Positions 1-9,465 are shown, counted from the stretch's first letter. The stretch: 35,583 nt of DNA from Pluralibacter sp. (GCF_019237635.1 NZ_JAFAGS010000120.1:1-35583), one strand, 5' to 3'. Notes: generated by a model from the letters alone, not told the origin. Numbers and translations are program-made.

Positions 1-30
1 TCACCGCATTCACCAACACCGGGAGCCGTT

Positions 31-1017
31 ATGTTTAACATTGCTTTACTGGGCGCTGGCCGTATCGGCCAGGTACATGCAGCTAACATCGCCACTCACA
101 AAGAGACGACGCTGTGGTCCGTCGTCGACCCTAACCACGAATTCGCCACGCGTCTTGCCACGCAGTATCAGGCCCGCCTGCAGAGCCTCGATGAGGCGAT
201 GACTGACCCTAACGTTCACGCGGTGCTGATTGCCTCAGCGACTGACACCCATGCCGATCTGATTGAACTGGCCGCCCGTCACGGCAAGGCCATTTTCTGC
301 GAGAAACCGGTTCATCTGGACCTGGCGCGCGTTCGCGATTGCCTGAAGGTGGTCAAAGAGTATGACGTGCCGCTGTTTATCGGCTTTAACCGTCGTTTCG
401 ATCCGCAGTTCCGCCGCGTAAAAACCGACGCTCAGGCCGGACGCATCGGCACGCCGGAATCGCTGGTGATTATCTCCCGCGACCCATCGCCGCCGCCGGC
501 GGAGTATGTGCGCGTATCTGGCGGCATGTTCCGCGACATGACCATCCACGATTTTGATATGGCGCGCTTTATCATGGGTGAAGAACCGGTGTCGGTGTAT
601 GCCCAGGGCAGCAACCTGGTTGACCCGGCCATCGGCGCTGCGGGCGATATTGATACCGCCTTTATCGTGCTCAAATACGCCTCCGGCGCGATGGCGACCA
701 TCGTCAACAGCCGCCGCTCCGCCTACGGCTACGATCAGCGCCTTGAGCTGCACGGCTCCGAAGGGCTGCTCTGCGCGGGCAATATTCTGGAAAACCAGGT
801 GCAGCACTACGGTCAGAACGGCTGCACCAGCGCGTTGCCGGAACACTTTTTCCTGCAACGTTACCAATCCGCCTACGCCGCGGAATGGGAACACTTTGTC
901 GCCGTCCTGCGCGGCGAGGCGGTTCCTGAATGCAGCGGCGACGATGGTGAACGGGCGCTGTATCTGGCAGATAAAGCGCTGGAGTCGCTGCACAGCCGGC
1001 GAGAAGTCTCCCTCTAA
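31..1017 (+). CDS. iolG: myo-inositol 2-dehydrogenase
   Basis: This is a 328-residue NAD-dependent Gfo/Idh/MocA oxidoreductase that oxidises myo-inositol to scyllo-inosose (2-keto-myo-inositol), the first step of inositol catabolism in the cytoplasm. The N-terminal Rossmann fold shows GAGRIG at residues 8-13 and the family EKP motif at 91-93. The C-terminal half carries Asp169 and His173 in a GGMFRDMTIHDFD block. The Lys92/Asp169/His173 set matches the catalytic Lys/Asp/His triad known for Bacillus IolG. The ATG is preceded by GGGAG about six bases upstream. It is the first complete gene of a same-strand run ending at iolB, which supports the inositol assignment over a generic sugar dehydrogenase. 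The remaining iol genes (iolA, iolD) are not visible and may lie upstream. Confidence 0.9.
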   Translation: MFNIALLGAGRIGQVHAANIATHKETTLWSVVDPNHEFATRLATQYQARLQSLDEAMTDPNVHAVLIASATDTHADLIELAARHGKAIFCEKPVHLDLARVRDCLKVVKEYDVPLFIGFNRRFDPQFRRVKTDAQAGRIGTPESLVIISRDPSPPPAEYVRVSGGMFRDMTIHDFDMARFIMGEEPVSVYAQGSNLVDPAIGAAGDIDTAFIVLKYASGAMATIVNSRRSAYGYDQRLELHGSEGLLCAGNILENQVQHYGQNGCTSALPEHFFLQRYQSAYAAEWEHFVAVLRGEAVPECSGDDGERALYLADKALESLHSRREVSL

Positions 1018-1055
1018 TAAGACAAATAACTTCCCCTACACAGAGAGACATAACA

Positions 1056-1985
1056 ATGAAAAAGCTGATCTTAGCCGCCCTCATCGCCGTGACATCCGGG
1101 GCGGCCATCGCCGATAACGAGCAGATTGTTTTTAGTACGCCGAACCTGGCGATGCCGTTTGAAGTTCACATGCAGCGCACGGCGGTAAAAGCCGCCAAAG
1201 AGATGGGCGTCAACCTACAGGTGCTGGACGGGCAGGGCAGTTCGCCTAAGCAGGTCGCTGACCTTGAAAACGCCATCACCCGCGGCGCGCAGGGGTTTAT
1301 CGTTTCGCCCAATGACGTCAATGCCGTTTCCAGTGCGGTCGATGAGATTCAGGATGCAAAGCTGCCGGTGGTGACCCTCGACCGTTCCGTCGACAGCCAG
1401 AAGAAGGTGCCGCATTTTGGCGCTAATAACTACAAAGGCGGCCAGGCCATCGGCGACTTTGTGAAGACCAAATTCCCCAACGGCGCGGACATTATTCTGC
1501 TGACCGGGCAGCCAGGCTCGTCGTCCAACATCGAGCGTACCAAAGGTATTCGCGACAGCCTGAAGGCGGGCGGTGATAAGTACAAAATCGTCGCCGATCA
1601 GACCGGCAACTGGATGCGTTCTGAAGGGATGCGCATTGTCGAGAGCGTGCTGCCATCGCTGCCGAAGCGCCCGCAGGTGATCCTCTCCGCCAACGACGAT
1701 ATGGCGCTGGGCGCGATTGAAGCGTTGCAGGGCCAGGGCCTGAAGCCGGGCGACGTGCTGGTGACGGGCTTTGACGCGGTGCCGGAAGCGCTGGCGCGCG
1801 TGCGCGACGGTTGGATGGCGGTGACGGCGGATCAGCGTCCGGGTTTTGCGGTGCAGACCGCGATGAGCCAACTGGTCGCCAATGTGCGTGAGAAGAAGGC
1901 GATCACCGGCGCAGACTACCCGCCGACGCTTATCACCAAAGAAAACCTGCAGCAGGCCGAGCGCATCAACGAGGCCGGTAACTGA
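1056..1985 (+). CDS. Inositol-type ABC importer, periplasmic binding protein
   Basis: This is a 309-residue periplasmic sugar-binding protein of the ribose/galactose-binding (Peripla_BP_4) type. It opens with a typical Sec signal peptide (MKK, a hydrophobic stretch, then AIA before DN near residue 20). The mature part has two-lobed binding-protein hallmarks such as GFIVSPND, VVTLDRSV and ILSANDDMALGAIEAL. An ATPase and a permease of the same transporter class follow directly, so the three form a complete importer. The position between iolG and iolC makes inositol (myo or another stereoisomer) the likely ligand. This is inference from context, because ribose, xylose and inositol binders cannot be separated by eye. 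A purine-rich AGAGAG lies just upstream of the ATG. Confidence 0.88.
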   Translation: MKKLILAALIAVTSGAAIADNEQIVFSTPNLAMPFEVHMQRTAVKAAKEMGVNLQVLDGQGSSPKQVADLENAITRGAQGFIVSPNDVNAVSSAVDEIQDAKLPVVTLDRSVDSQKKVPHFGANNYKGGQAIGDFVKTKFPNGADIILLTGQPGSSSNIERTKGIRDSLKAGGDKYKIVADQTGNWMRSEGMRIVESVLPSLPKRPQVILSANDDMALGAIEALQGQGLKPGDVLVTGFDAVPEALARVRDGWMAVTADQRPGFAVQTAMSQLVANVREKKAITGADYPPTLITKENLQQAERINEAGN

Positions 1986-2039
1986 TTTGTCCTGGGTCGT
2001 CGCCACGGCGGCGGCCCACCATGAAGAAGGAGCAGGTCG

Positions 2040-3587
2040 ATGTCGCAACCTTTACTCAACGTCAGCCAACTGGCGAAAAGTTTTTCCGGCGTCTGGGCGC
2101 TTTGCAACGCGCAACTGACCGTCGGCACAGGCGAAATTCACGCGCTGTTGGGGGAAAACGGCGCGGGAAAATCCACGCTGCTGAAGGCGCTGGCCGGGGC
2201 GCAGCCGCAGACGAGCGGCGAAATCTGGTTTAACGGCGAAACGCTGTCGGTGGAAGACTCGCCGGTGGACCGGCAGAACAAGGGCATTATTACTATTTAT
2301 CAGGAATTTAACCTGCTGCCCAATATGACCGTCGCGGAAAACATGTTCCTCGGGCGCGAGCCGCGTAAACGTAACCTGATCGTCGATGAAAAGGCGGTCA
2401 ACCAGGAAGCGCAGGTGATCCTCAACTACCTGCAACTGAACGTCGCGCCGACGACCGCAGTGGCGCGCCTGAGCGTGGCGCAGCAGCAGATGGTGGAGAT
2501 CGCCCGCGCGCTGACGCTGAACGCCAAACTGATCATCATGGATGAACCATCCGCGGCGCTGAGCGACAGCGAAGTGGACAGCCTGCACCGGGTGGTGCGC
2601 GAACTGAAAGGCCGAGGGGTGAGCATCATTTACGTGACCCACCGCCTGCACGAAGTCTTCCAGCTCTGCGATAAATTCACCGTCTTTCAGGATGGCCGTT
2701 TTACCGGCACCGGCGCGGTGGCGGATACCACCGTAGAGCAACTGATTCGCCTGATGGTCGGGCGCGACGTGGCGTTCAACCGCCGTCCGGCGAGCGAAAC
2801 TCACCATGAGGACAAACCCGTACGCCTGGCGGTGAAAGGGCTGTGTCGCGAAAAACCGCCGCTGGATCCGCACGGCATTGCGCTGCATGACATCAGTTTC
2901 CACGTTCACACCGGCGAGGTGCTGGGCATCGCCGGGCTGGTGGGCGCCGGGCGTACCGAGGTGGCGCGCTGTCTGTTCGGCGCCGATGGCTTTAGCAGCG
3001 GAAGCATAGAGCTTGATGGCGTGCCCTACCAGCCGCGCGATCCGATGCACGCCCTCGATCAGGGCATTGCGCTGGTGCCGGAAGACCGCAAAAAAGAGGG
3101 GGCGGTGCTGGGGTTGTCAATTCGCGACAACCTGTCGCTCTCCAGCCTCTCTTCGCTGCTGCGCTGGCGTTATTTCGTGAACACCCGCAAAGAGGATGAC
3201 CTGATCGAGTCCTACCGCCAGGCGCTGCAGATCAAAATGGTGAACAGCGATCAGGAGGTGCGCAAGCTCTCCGGCGGCAACCAGCAAAAAGTGATCCTCG
3301 CGCGCTGTATGGCGCTTAACCCGCGCGTGCTGATCGTGGATGAGCCTACCCGCGGTATTGATGTCGGCACCAAATCAGAAGTGCACCAGGTGCTGTTTGA
3401 TATGGCGAAGCAGGGCGTGGCGGTGATCGTGATTTCGTCCGACCTGCCGGAGGTGATGGCGGTATCCGATCGCATCATTACCCTCAGCGAAGGCCGGGTG
3501 ACTGGCGAAATTCACGGCGACGACGCCAGCGAAGAGCGCCTCATGATGATGATGGCCATCAACCACAACGCCCTGAACGCGGCATAA
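2040..3587 (+). CDS. Inositol-type ABC importer, double-domain ATPase
   Basis: This 515-residue ATPase has two fused ABC domains, like RbsA, MglA and XylG. Domain 1 carries Walker A GENGAGKST (38-46), a variant signature LSVAQQQ (144-150) and Walker B LIIMDEP (164-170). Domain 2 has the degenerate P-loop GLVGAGRTE usual for this family, then LSGGNQQK and Walker B VLIVDEPTRGIDVG. It powers uptake through the permease encoded 11 bases downstream. The start at 2040 is chosen because AAGGAG lies 9 bases upstream and the protein then begins at the normal family position. The degenerate second P-loop is a family trait, not damage. Inositol specificity is inferred from the operon. Confidence 0.9.
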   Translation: MSQPLLNVSQLAKSFSGVWALCNAQLTVGTGEIHALLGENGAGKSTLLKALAGAQPQTSGEIWFNGETLSVEDSPVDRQNKGIITIYQEFNLLPNMTVAENMFLGREPRKRNLIVDEKAVNQEAQVILNYLQLNVAPTTAVARLSVAQQQMVEIARALTLNAKLIIMDEPSAALSDSEVDSLHRVVRELKGRGVSIIYVTHRLHEVFQLCDKFTVFQDGRFTGTGAVADTTVEQLIRLMVGRDVAFNRRPASETHHEDKPVRLAVKGLCREKPPLDPHGIALHDISFHVHTGEVLGIAGLVGAGRTEVARCLFGADGFSSGSIELDGVPYQPRDPMHALDQGIALVPEDRKKEGAVLGLSIRDNLSLSSLSSLLRWRYFVNTRKEDDLIESYRQALQIKMVNSDQEVRKLSGGNQQKVILARCMALNPRVLIVDEPTRGIDVGTKSEVHQVLFDMAKQGVAVIVISSDLPEVMAVSDRIITLSEGRVTGEIHGDDASEERLMMMMAINHNALNAA

Positions 3588-3598
3588 CGGAGTTTTCC

Positions 3599-4627
3599 AT
3601 GACGCAGATGATGTCCAAAACGCAAACGCCGGTAAAGCGCACCGGACGTATCGATCCGATCGCCTTCTTTGAGCGCTTCGGGGTACTGATCTTTATGATC
3701 CTGCTGCTGATTTTCTTTCAGCTGCAGAACAGCAATTTCCTGTCCGAACGTAATATTTTCAACATCCTGACCGAGGTGTCCATCTACGGGATCATGGCGG
3801 TAGGGATGACCTTCGTGATTCTGACCGCCGGGATAGACCTCTCTGTCGGCTCCATTCTGGCGGTGTGCGCCATGACCGCGGCCTGGGTCATCAAAGGCGA
3901 TAACTTTACCACCGTCGACCCCAACGCCTGGGGCGGTCTGAGCTGGCTGATTGGCCTCGGTATCTGTCTGGCGATGGGCACGGTGATTGGTTTCCTGCAT
4001 GGTCTCGGCGTCACCCGCCTGCGCCTGCCGCCGTTTATCGTCACTCTCGGCGGGATGACCATCTGGCGCGGCCTGACGCTGGTGATTAACGATGGCGCGC
4101 CGATTGCCGGCTTTGACGCCGGTTATCGCTGGTGGGGGCGCGGGGAGCTGCTGGGCATCTCCATTCCAATCTGGATCTTTGCGCTGGTGGCGGTCGGCGG
4201 TTATCTGGCGCTGCATAAAACCCGCTGGGGGCGCTTTGTGTACGCCATCGGCGGCAACCCGGAGGCGGCGCGGTTGGCGGGGGTGAACGTCAAACGCGTG
4301 CTGGTAAGCGTGTATGTGCTGATTGGCTGCCTGGCCGGGCTGGCGGGCTTTATTCTCAGCGCGCGTCTGGGGAGCGCGGAAGCGGTCGCCGGGATCTCGT
4401 TTGAGCTGCGTGTGATTGCCTCGGTGGTGATCGGCGGGACGTCGCTGATGGGCGGCTATGGCCGCATTGGCGGCACCATCATCGGTTCGATCATTATGGG
4501 CATTCTGATTAACGGGCTGGTGCTGATGAACGTGTCGGCCTACTACCAACAAATTATTACCGGGTTAATTATTGTGCTGGCTGTCGCCTTTGACACCTAT
4601 GCCAAGAGCCGCCGCGGCGCACTGTGA
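3599..4627 (+). CDS. Inositol-type ABC importer, permease
   Basis: This is a 342-residue integral membrane permease of the BPD_transp_2/RbsC class. After a short polar N-terminus, many hydrophobic segments follow, and the region GMTFVILTAGIDLSVGSILAV is the family's conserved signature. A single permease gene is present, so the channel is presumably a homodimer served by the fused ATPase upstream. GGAG lies about five bases before the ATG. The TGA stop at 4625-4627 sits just before the next gene's ribosome-binding region, indicating translational coupling. The substrate is inferred to be an inositol from the neighbours. Confidence 0.9.
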   Translation: MTQMMSKTQTPVKRTGRIDPIAFFERFGVLIFMILLLIFFQLQNSNFLSERNIFNILTEVSIYGIMAVGMTFVILTAGIDLSVGSILAVCAMTAAWVIKGDNFTTVDPNAWGGLSWLIGLGICLAMGTVIGFLHGLGVTRLRLPPFIVTLGGMTIWRGLTLVINDGAPIAGFDAGYRWWGRGELLGISIPIWIFALVAVGGYLALHKTRWGRFVYAIGGNPEAARLAGVNVKRVLVSVYVLIGCLAGLAGFILSARLGSAEAVAGISFELRVIASVVIGGTSLMGGYGRIGGTIIGSIIMGILINGLVLMNVSAYYQQIITGLIIVLAVAFDTYAKSRRGAL

Positions 4628-4635
4628 GGGAACGG

Positions 4636-5772
4636 ATGATGAAAGACGTACGCATTGGGTTAATCGGTACCGGCTATATCGGCAGAGCGCACGCCATTGC
4701 CTACGCGCAGGCGCCGACGGTGTTCAACCTGCAAGGCCGACTAGTGCGCGAAATAGTCGCGGAGGTCACGCCGGAGCTGGCGGCGCAGCGGGCGCAGGCC
4801 TTTGGTTTTAACCGCGCGACCGGCGACTGGCGCGCGCTGGTCGCCGACCCGAATGTCGATGTGGTGGACATCTGCTCGCCGAACCATCTGCATAAGGAGA
4901 TGGCGCTGGAGGCGATTCGTCACGGCAAACACGTTTACTCGGAAAAGCCGCTGGCGCTGAGCGCCCACGATGCCCGTGAAATGGTCGAGGCGGCGAAGCG
5001 GGCCGGGGTGAAAACGCTGGTCGGTTTCAACTACATGAAGAACCCGACGGCAAAACTGGCGAAAGAGATTATCGCTCGCGGCGAAATCGGCGAGGTTATC
5101 CACTTTTACGGCACCCACAACGAAGACTATATGGCCGACCCGCTCGCGCCCATTCACTGGCACTGCTTTAAGGAAACCGCCGGGCTCGGCGCGCTAGGGG
5201 ACTTAGCCGCGCACATCGTCAACATGGCGCACTACCTGGTCGGCGACATCGAACAGGTCTGCGGCGATTTAAAAATCGTCGTCCCGGAGCGCCCCGCGCA
5301 CGCCGGTTCATCGCAGAGGGTCGCGGTGGAGAATGAGGACCAGGCGCATGCGATGGTGCGCTTCGCCAGCGGCGCGCAGGGCGTCATTGAAACCTCCCGC
5401 GTCGCCTGCGGACGCAAGATGGGGCTGTCGTATGTCATTACCGGCACCAAAGGCGCCATCAGTTTTACCCAGGAGCGGATGGCGGAGTTGCAGCTGTATC
5501 TGCATGAGGACCCGGTAAATCGCCAGGGTTTCCGCACGCTGCTGGTAGGGCCAGCACACCCGGAGTATGCCGCTTTTTGCCTTGGGGCAGGACACGGCAT
5601 CGGCTTTAACGATCAAAAAACGGTGGAAGTTCGCGACCTGGTGGACGGCATCGCTGCCGATGCGCCCATGTGGCCGGATTTCGAAGAGGGCTGGAAGGTG
5701 TCGCGGGTGCTTGACGCTATCGCCCTTTCTCACCGCGAAGGCCGCTGGCTGAACGTGATTGACATTGTTTGA
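4636..5772 (+). CDS. Second Gfo/Idh/MocA dehydrogenase, probably inositol-related
   Basis: This NAD(P)-dependent dehydrogenase of about 378 residues is a second member of the IolG superfamily in the same operon. It has a nucleotide-binding GTGYIG (11-16), SEKP (102-105) and a catalytic-type GDLAAHIVN block (Asp189, His193). It is longer and clearly diverged from IolG, so it probably handles another stereoisomer or keto-inositol, as the IolW/IolX/IolG2 paralogues do elsewhere. A GTG at 4624 would extend it by four residues and overlap the permease stop. I prefer the ATG-ATG at 4636/4639, because GAGGGA lies at a normal distance upstream and the fold starts there. The exact substrate cannot be read from the sequence. 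Confidence 0.82.
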   Translation: MMKDVRIGLIGTGYIGRAHAIAYAQAPTVFNLQGRLVREIVAEVTPELAAQRAQAFGFNRATGDWRALVADPNVDVVDICSPNHLHKEMALEAIRHGKHVYSEKPLALSAHDAREMVEAAKRAGVKTLVGFNYMKNPTAKLAKEIIARGEIGEVIHFYGTHNEDYMADPLAPIHWHCFKETAGLGALGDLAAHIVNMAHYLVGDIEQVCGDLKIVVPERPAHAGSSQRVAVENEDQAHAMVRFASGAQGVIETSRVACGRKMGLSYVITGTKGAISFTQERMAELQLYLHEDPVNRQGFRTLLVGPAHPEYAAFCLGAGHGIGFNDQKTVEVRDLVDGIAADAPMWPDFEEGWKVSRVLDAIALSHREGRWLNVIDIV

Positions 5773-5784
5773 CGAGGTATCAAC

Positions 5785-7689
5785 GTGGAAAAGCAGTTTG
5801 ATGTGATATGCATGGGCCGGGTGGCGGTTGACCTCTACAGCCAGCAGATTGGCGCGCGGCTTGAGGATGTGTCGAGTTTTGCCAAATACCCTGGCGGCTC
5901 GTCGGGAAACGTCGCCTACGGTACGGCGCGCCAGGGATTGCGCTCATCAATGCTGGCGCGGGTCGGCGACGAACATATGGGGCGTTTCCTGCGCGAGGAG
6001 CTCAACCAGGTAGGCTGCGATACCAGCCATCTCATCACCGATAAAGAACGGCTGACGGCGCTGGTGCTGCTCGGGATTAAGGACCGGGACACCTTTCCGC
6101 TGATTTTTTACCGCGACAACTGCGCCGATATGGCGATTACCGCAGACGACGTGGACGAAGCGTACATCGCGTCATCCCGCTGCCTGGCGATTACCGGCAC
6201 GCATCTGTCGCATCCGCAAACCCGCGAGGCGGTGCTGACGGCGCTGGGTTACGCCCGCCGTCACGGCGTACGCACGGTGCTGGATATCGACTACCGCCCG
6301 GTGCTGTGGGGACTGACGTCGCTGGGCGACGGCGAAACGCGGTTTATCGCCGCCGACCAGGTGACCCGCGAGCTGCAGGAAGTACTGCACCTGTTCGACG
6401 TTATCGTCGGTACTGAAGAGGAGTTTCACATCGCGGGCGGCAGCACTGAGACGCTACAGGCGCTGGCGCAGGTGCGGAACGTGAGCACGGCGACCCTGGT
6501 GTGCAAGCGCGGGGCGCTGGGCTGCTCGGTGTATACCGATGCGATTCCGTCCCGGCTTGACGATGGCCTGACCGTTACCGGCGTGCGGGTGGAGGTGCTC
6601 AACGTGCTGGGCGCCGGGGATGCGTTTATGTCCGGCTTGTTGCGCGGCTACCTCAACGACGAAGGCTGGGAGCAGGCCTGCCGCTATGCTAACGCCTGCG
6701 GCGCGCTGGTGGTATCGCGCCACGGCTGCGCGCCCGCGATGCCGAGTAAAATCGAGCTTGATGATTACCTGTCGCGCGAGCGCGATGTGCCGCGCCCGGA
6801 TCTCGACCCGCGTCTTAACCACCTGCACCGGGTCACCACCCGCCGCCGCGCGTGGCCGGAGCTGTGCGTGATGGCGTTTGACCACCGCAGCCAGCTTGAG
6901 GAGATGGCGATGCAGTGCGGTGCCAGCCTCAAGCGCATACCGACGCTGAAAACGCTGATTCTGCAGGCCAGCCGCGAAGCGGCGCAGCGCGCCGGGCTTG
7001 AGGGGAAGGCCGGGCTGTTGTGCGATGGCACCTTCGGCCAGGATGTGCTGAATGCGATAACCGGGGAGGGCTGGTGGATAGGACGGCCTGTCGAGCTGCC
7101 GGGCTCAAGACCGCTGGAAATGGAGCACGGCAATATCGGTAGCCAGCTTATCAGTTGGCCGCAGGAGCACGTGGTGAAATGCCTGGTCTTCTTCCACCCG
7201 GAGGATGCGCACGGCCTGCGTCTGGAGCAGGAGCAGAAGGTGGCGGAGGTCTACCACGCCTGCTGTCAGTCCGGGCATGAGCTGTTGCTGGAGGTGATTT
7301 TACCGGCCGGGATGTCGCGCAGCGACGATCTCTATCTGCGGGCGGTTTCCCGCTTCTACAACTTAGGGATTTACCCCGACTGGTGGAAGCTGCCGCCGCT
7401 CTCTTCTGCGGGCTGGATGGCGCTTGGCGAGATTATCGAGCGGCGCGACCCGCACTGTCGCGGCGTGGTCATCCTCGGCCTGGATGCCCCGGCGGAGCAG
7501 CTTCGCGCCGGGTTTAACGCGGCGGCCGATCACGCGCTGGTGAAAGGGTTCGCCGTGGGCCGCACGTTGTTTGGCGACGCCTCCCGCGCGTGGCTGAAAC
7601 ATGATATCGATGATGCGCAACTGGTGGCGCGCATTCGGGACAACTACTTGCAGCTTATAGCCTGGTGGCGTGAGCGCGGACAAGCATAA
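5785..7689 (+). CDS. iolC: Fused 5-dehydro-2-deoxygluconokinase / DUF2090 aldolase
   Basis: This 634-residue bifunctional protein has two parts. Residues 1-320 form a PfkB-family kinase with the N-terminal signature around YPGGSSGNVAYG (35-46) and the catalytic GAGDAF motif (276-281, Asp279 as base). This part phosphorylates 5-dehydro-2-deoxygluconate at O6. From about residue 350 a second domain of the DUF2090 type begins (MAFDHRSQLEEMA). In this fusion it is annotated as the aldolase that splits the phosphorylated product into dihydroxyacetone phosphate and malonate semialdehyde, the step done by separate IolJ in Bacillus. The start is GTG with GAGG eight bases upstream. It lies 12 bases after the second dehydrogenase, in the same operon. 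Confidence 0.88.
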   Translation: MEKQFDVICMGRVAVDLYSQQIGARLEDVSSFAKYPGGSSGNVAYGTARQGLRSSMLARVGDEHMGRFLREELNQVGCDTSHLITDKERLTALVLLGIKDRDTFPLIFYRDNCADMAITADDVDEAYIASSRCLAITGTHLSHPQTREAVLTALGYARRHGVRTVLDIDYRPVLWGLTSLGDGETRFIAADQVTRELQEVLHLFDVIVGTEEEFHIAGGSTETLQALAQVRNVSTATLVCKRGALGCSVYTDAIPSRLDDGLTVTGVRVEVLNVLGAGDAFMSGLLRGYLNDEGWEQACRYANACGALVVSRHGCAPAMPSKIELDDYLSRERDVPRPDLDPRLNHLHRVTTRRRAWPELCVMAFDHRSQLEEMAMQCGASLKRIPTLKTLILQASREAAQRAGLEGKAGLLCDGTFGQDVLNAITGEGWWIGRPVELPGSRPLEMEHGNIGSQLISWPQEHVVKCLVFFHPEDAHGLRLEQEQKVAEVYHACCQSGHELLLEVILPAGMSRSDDLYLRAVSRFYNLGIYPDWWKLPPLSSAGWMALGEIIERRDPHCRGVVILGLDAPAEQLRAGFNAAADHALVKGFAVGRTLFGDASRAWLKHDIDDAQLVARIRDNYLQLIAWWRERGQA

Positions 7690-7703
7690 TTCAGGAGAAG
7701 ACT

Positions 7704-8594
7704 ATGGCTGTGCAATTAGGTATTAACCCGCTGACATGGACCAACGACGATCTCCCGTCTCTCGGCGCGGAAACGTCGCTGGAAACCTGCCTGAGCGAAG
7801 GTAAAGAGGCCGGATTCGCCGGTTTTGAACTGGGCAATAAATTCCCGCGTGAAGCGCACCTGCTCGGACCGACTCTGCAGCGCCACGACTTGCAACTGGT
7901 GTCCGGCTGGTACTCCGGTCGCCTGCTGGAGCGCAGCGTGGAAGACGAAATTGCCGCAGTGCAGCCGCACCTGACGCTGCTGCGCGAGCTGGGCGCGAAA
8001 GTGATGGTGTTCGCGGAGGTGACGCACTGCATTCACGGCGAACAGCAGACGCCGGTGCACCTGCGTCCGCGTTTTCCGCAGGCGCGCTGGGCGGAATACG
8101 GCGAGAAGCTGACCGCTTTCGCCCGCTACACCCAGCAGCAGGGCGTGCAGATTGCCTACCATCACCATATGGGGACGGTGATTGAGTCCGCTGAGGACGT
8201 AGATAACCTGATGCACCATACCGGCGAAGAGGTAGGACTATTGCTGGATACCGGTCATCTGACCTTTGCGGGCGCCAACCCGCTGCAGGTTGCCCAGCGT
8301 TGGGCGTCGCGCATTAATCACGTCCACTGCAAAGACGTGCGCGCCGACGTGCTGGCGGAGGTGAAAAACCGGAAAACCAGCTTCCTCGACGCGGTGCTGA
8401 GCGGGGTGTTCACCGTGCCGGGCGATGGCTGCGTCAACTATGCGCCGATCATGTCACTGCTAAAAGAGAATCAGTATCAGGGCTGGTTAGTGGTGGAAGC
8501 GGAGCAGGATCCGGCTATCGCCCATCCGCTGACCTACGCGCATCTGGGCTATAACAACCTGAACCGTCTGGCGCGTAACGCCGGGCTTATCTGA
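7704..8594 (+). CDS. iolE: Myo-inosose-2 dehydratase
   Basis: This 296-residue TIM-barrel protein of the xylose-isomerase-like (AP endonuclease 2) superfamily dehydrates scyllo-inosose to 3D-trihydroxycyclohexane-1,2-dione, the second step of inositol breakdown. Metal- and substrate-site motifs visible are Glu42 in GFELGNKF, HHHMGT (153-158), LDTGH (181-185) and NHVHCKD (205-211). The opening MAVQLGINPLTWTNDD is characteristic of IolE. AGGAGA lies about 8 bases upstream of the ATG. It is followed nine bases later by iolB, in the usual enteric order. Confidence 0.92.
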   Translation: MAVQLGINPLTWTNDDLPSLGAETSLETCLSEGKEAGFAGFELGNKFPREAHLLGPTLQRHDLQLVSGWYSGRLLERSVEDEIAAVQPHLTLLRELGAKVMVFAEVTHCIHGEQQTPVHLRPRFPQARWAEYGEKLTAFARYTQQQGVQIAYHHHMGTVIESAEDVDNLMHHTGEEVGLLLDTGHLTFAGANPLQVAQRWASRINHVHCKDVRADVLAEVKNRKTSFLDAVLSGVFTVPGDGCVNYAPIMSLLKENQYQGWLVVEAEQDPAIAHPLTYAHLGYNNLNRLARNAGLI

Positions 8595-8603
8595 GGAGGC
8601 GAT

Positions 8604-9419
8604 ATGTCGCGTTTATTATCGCGCTGGCAGCCGCCGGATGTGCAGGGCCGCACGCAGTCCGTCACGCCGGAGCGGGCGGGCTGGGGGTATGTCGGCTTTG
8701 AGGCGTTTGAGCTCAACGAGGGGCAGCAACTGACGCTGCCTGCGGTCAGCGAAGAGCGCTGTCTGGTGCTGGTGGCCGGACGTGCCTCCATCAGCACGCC
8801 GACCGCGCGGTTCGCCGATATCGGCGATCGGATGAGCCCGTTCGAGCGGAAAAAACCGTGGGCGGTATACGTCACGCCAGGTGAAACCGTGCAGGTGCAG
8901 GCGTTGACCCGGCTTGAGCTGGCGGTGTGCGCCGCGCCAGGTAAAGGCAACTGGCCGACCCGGCTTATCGCGCCGCAGGATATCGATGCCGAGGCTCGGG
9001 GTAAGGGAAATAACCAGCGCTATGTGCACAACATTCTGCCGGAGGATAAACCGGCCGACAGCCTGCTGGTGGTGGAGGTGTGGACGAATGAAGGCTGCAC
9101 CAGTTCGTATCCAAGCCATAAGCACGATACCGACAACCCGCCGCAGGAAACTTACCTTGAGGAGACGTACTATCATCGCCTCAACCCGGAGCAGGGGTTT
9201 TGCATGCAGCGGGTGTATACCGACGACCGGGCGCTCGACGAGTGTATGGCGGTGTACAACCGCGACGTGGTGATGGTACCGAAAGGGTATCATCCGGTCG
9301 CGACGATGGCGGGCTATGACAGCTATTACCTCAACGTTATGGCCGGGCCGGTACGGCGGTGGATGTTCACCTGGGAAGATGACCACGCGTGGATTAACAA
9401 AGACTACCCGCGGCAGTGA
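8604..9419 (+). CDS. iolB: 5-deoxy-glucuronate isomerase
   Basis: This is a 271-residue KduI/IolB bicupin. It converts 5-deoxy-D-glucuronate to 5-dehydro-2-deoxygluconate, the substrate of the IolC kinase encoded just upstream. The likely metal ligands are visible: His172 and His174 in SYPSHKHDT, a glutamate in the following ETYLEETYY stretch, and His230 in VPKGYHPV. Length and motif order fit the family. It has a strong GAGGAGG ribosome-binding site and is the last gene of the operon, followed by a hairpin at 9440-9465. Confidence 0.92.
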   Translation: MSRLLSRWQPPDVQGRTQSVTPERAGWGYVGFEAFELNEGQQLTLPAVSEERCLVLVAGRASISTPTARFADIGDRMSPFERKKPWAVYVTPGETVQVQALTRLELAVCAAPGKGNWPTRLIAPQDIDAEARGKGNNQRYVHNILPEDKPADSLLVVEVWTNEGCTSSYPSHKHDTDNPPQETYLEETYYHRLNPEQGFCMQRVYTDDRALDECMAVYNRDVVMVPKGYHPVATMAGYDSYYLNVMAGPVRRWMFTWEDDHAWINKDYPRQ

Positions 9420-9439
9420 GCTGTCGCGTTTATAATGTT

Positions 9440-9465
9440 CGCCCTTTACCTGCCGGTGAAGGGCG
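9440..9465 (+). terminator. Hairpin at the end of the inositol operon
   Basis: An inverted repeat starts 20 bases after the iolB stop. CGCCCTT pairs with AAGGGCG, then a T-G wobble, then ACC pairs with GGT around a TGCC loop, giving a continuous stem of about 11 pairs. The next bases are ATAAGATCTG with no T-tract, so it is not a classical intrinsic terminator. It may protect the mRNA 3' end or act together with Rho. Confidence 0.5.

Noticed and set aside
3512-4552. Reverse-strand 346-codon frame opposite the ABC permease
   Set aside because: Composition is shadow-like (rich in His, Gln, Asn, Asp) and the forward frame encodes a clear membrane permease in an operon.
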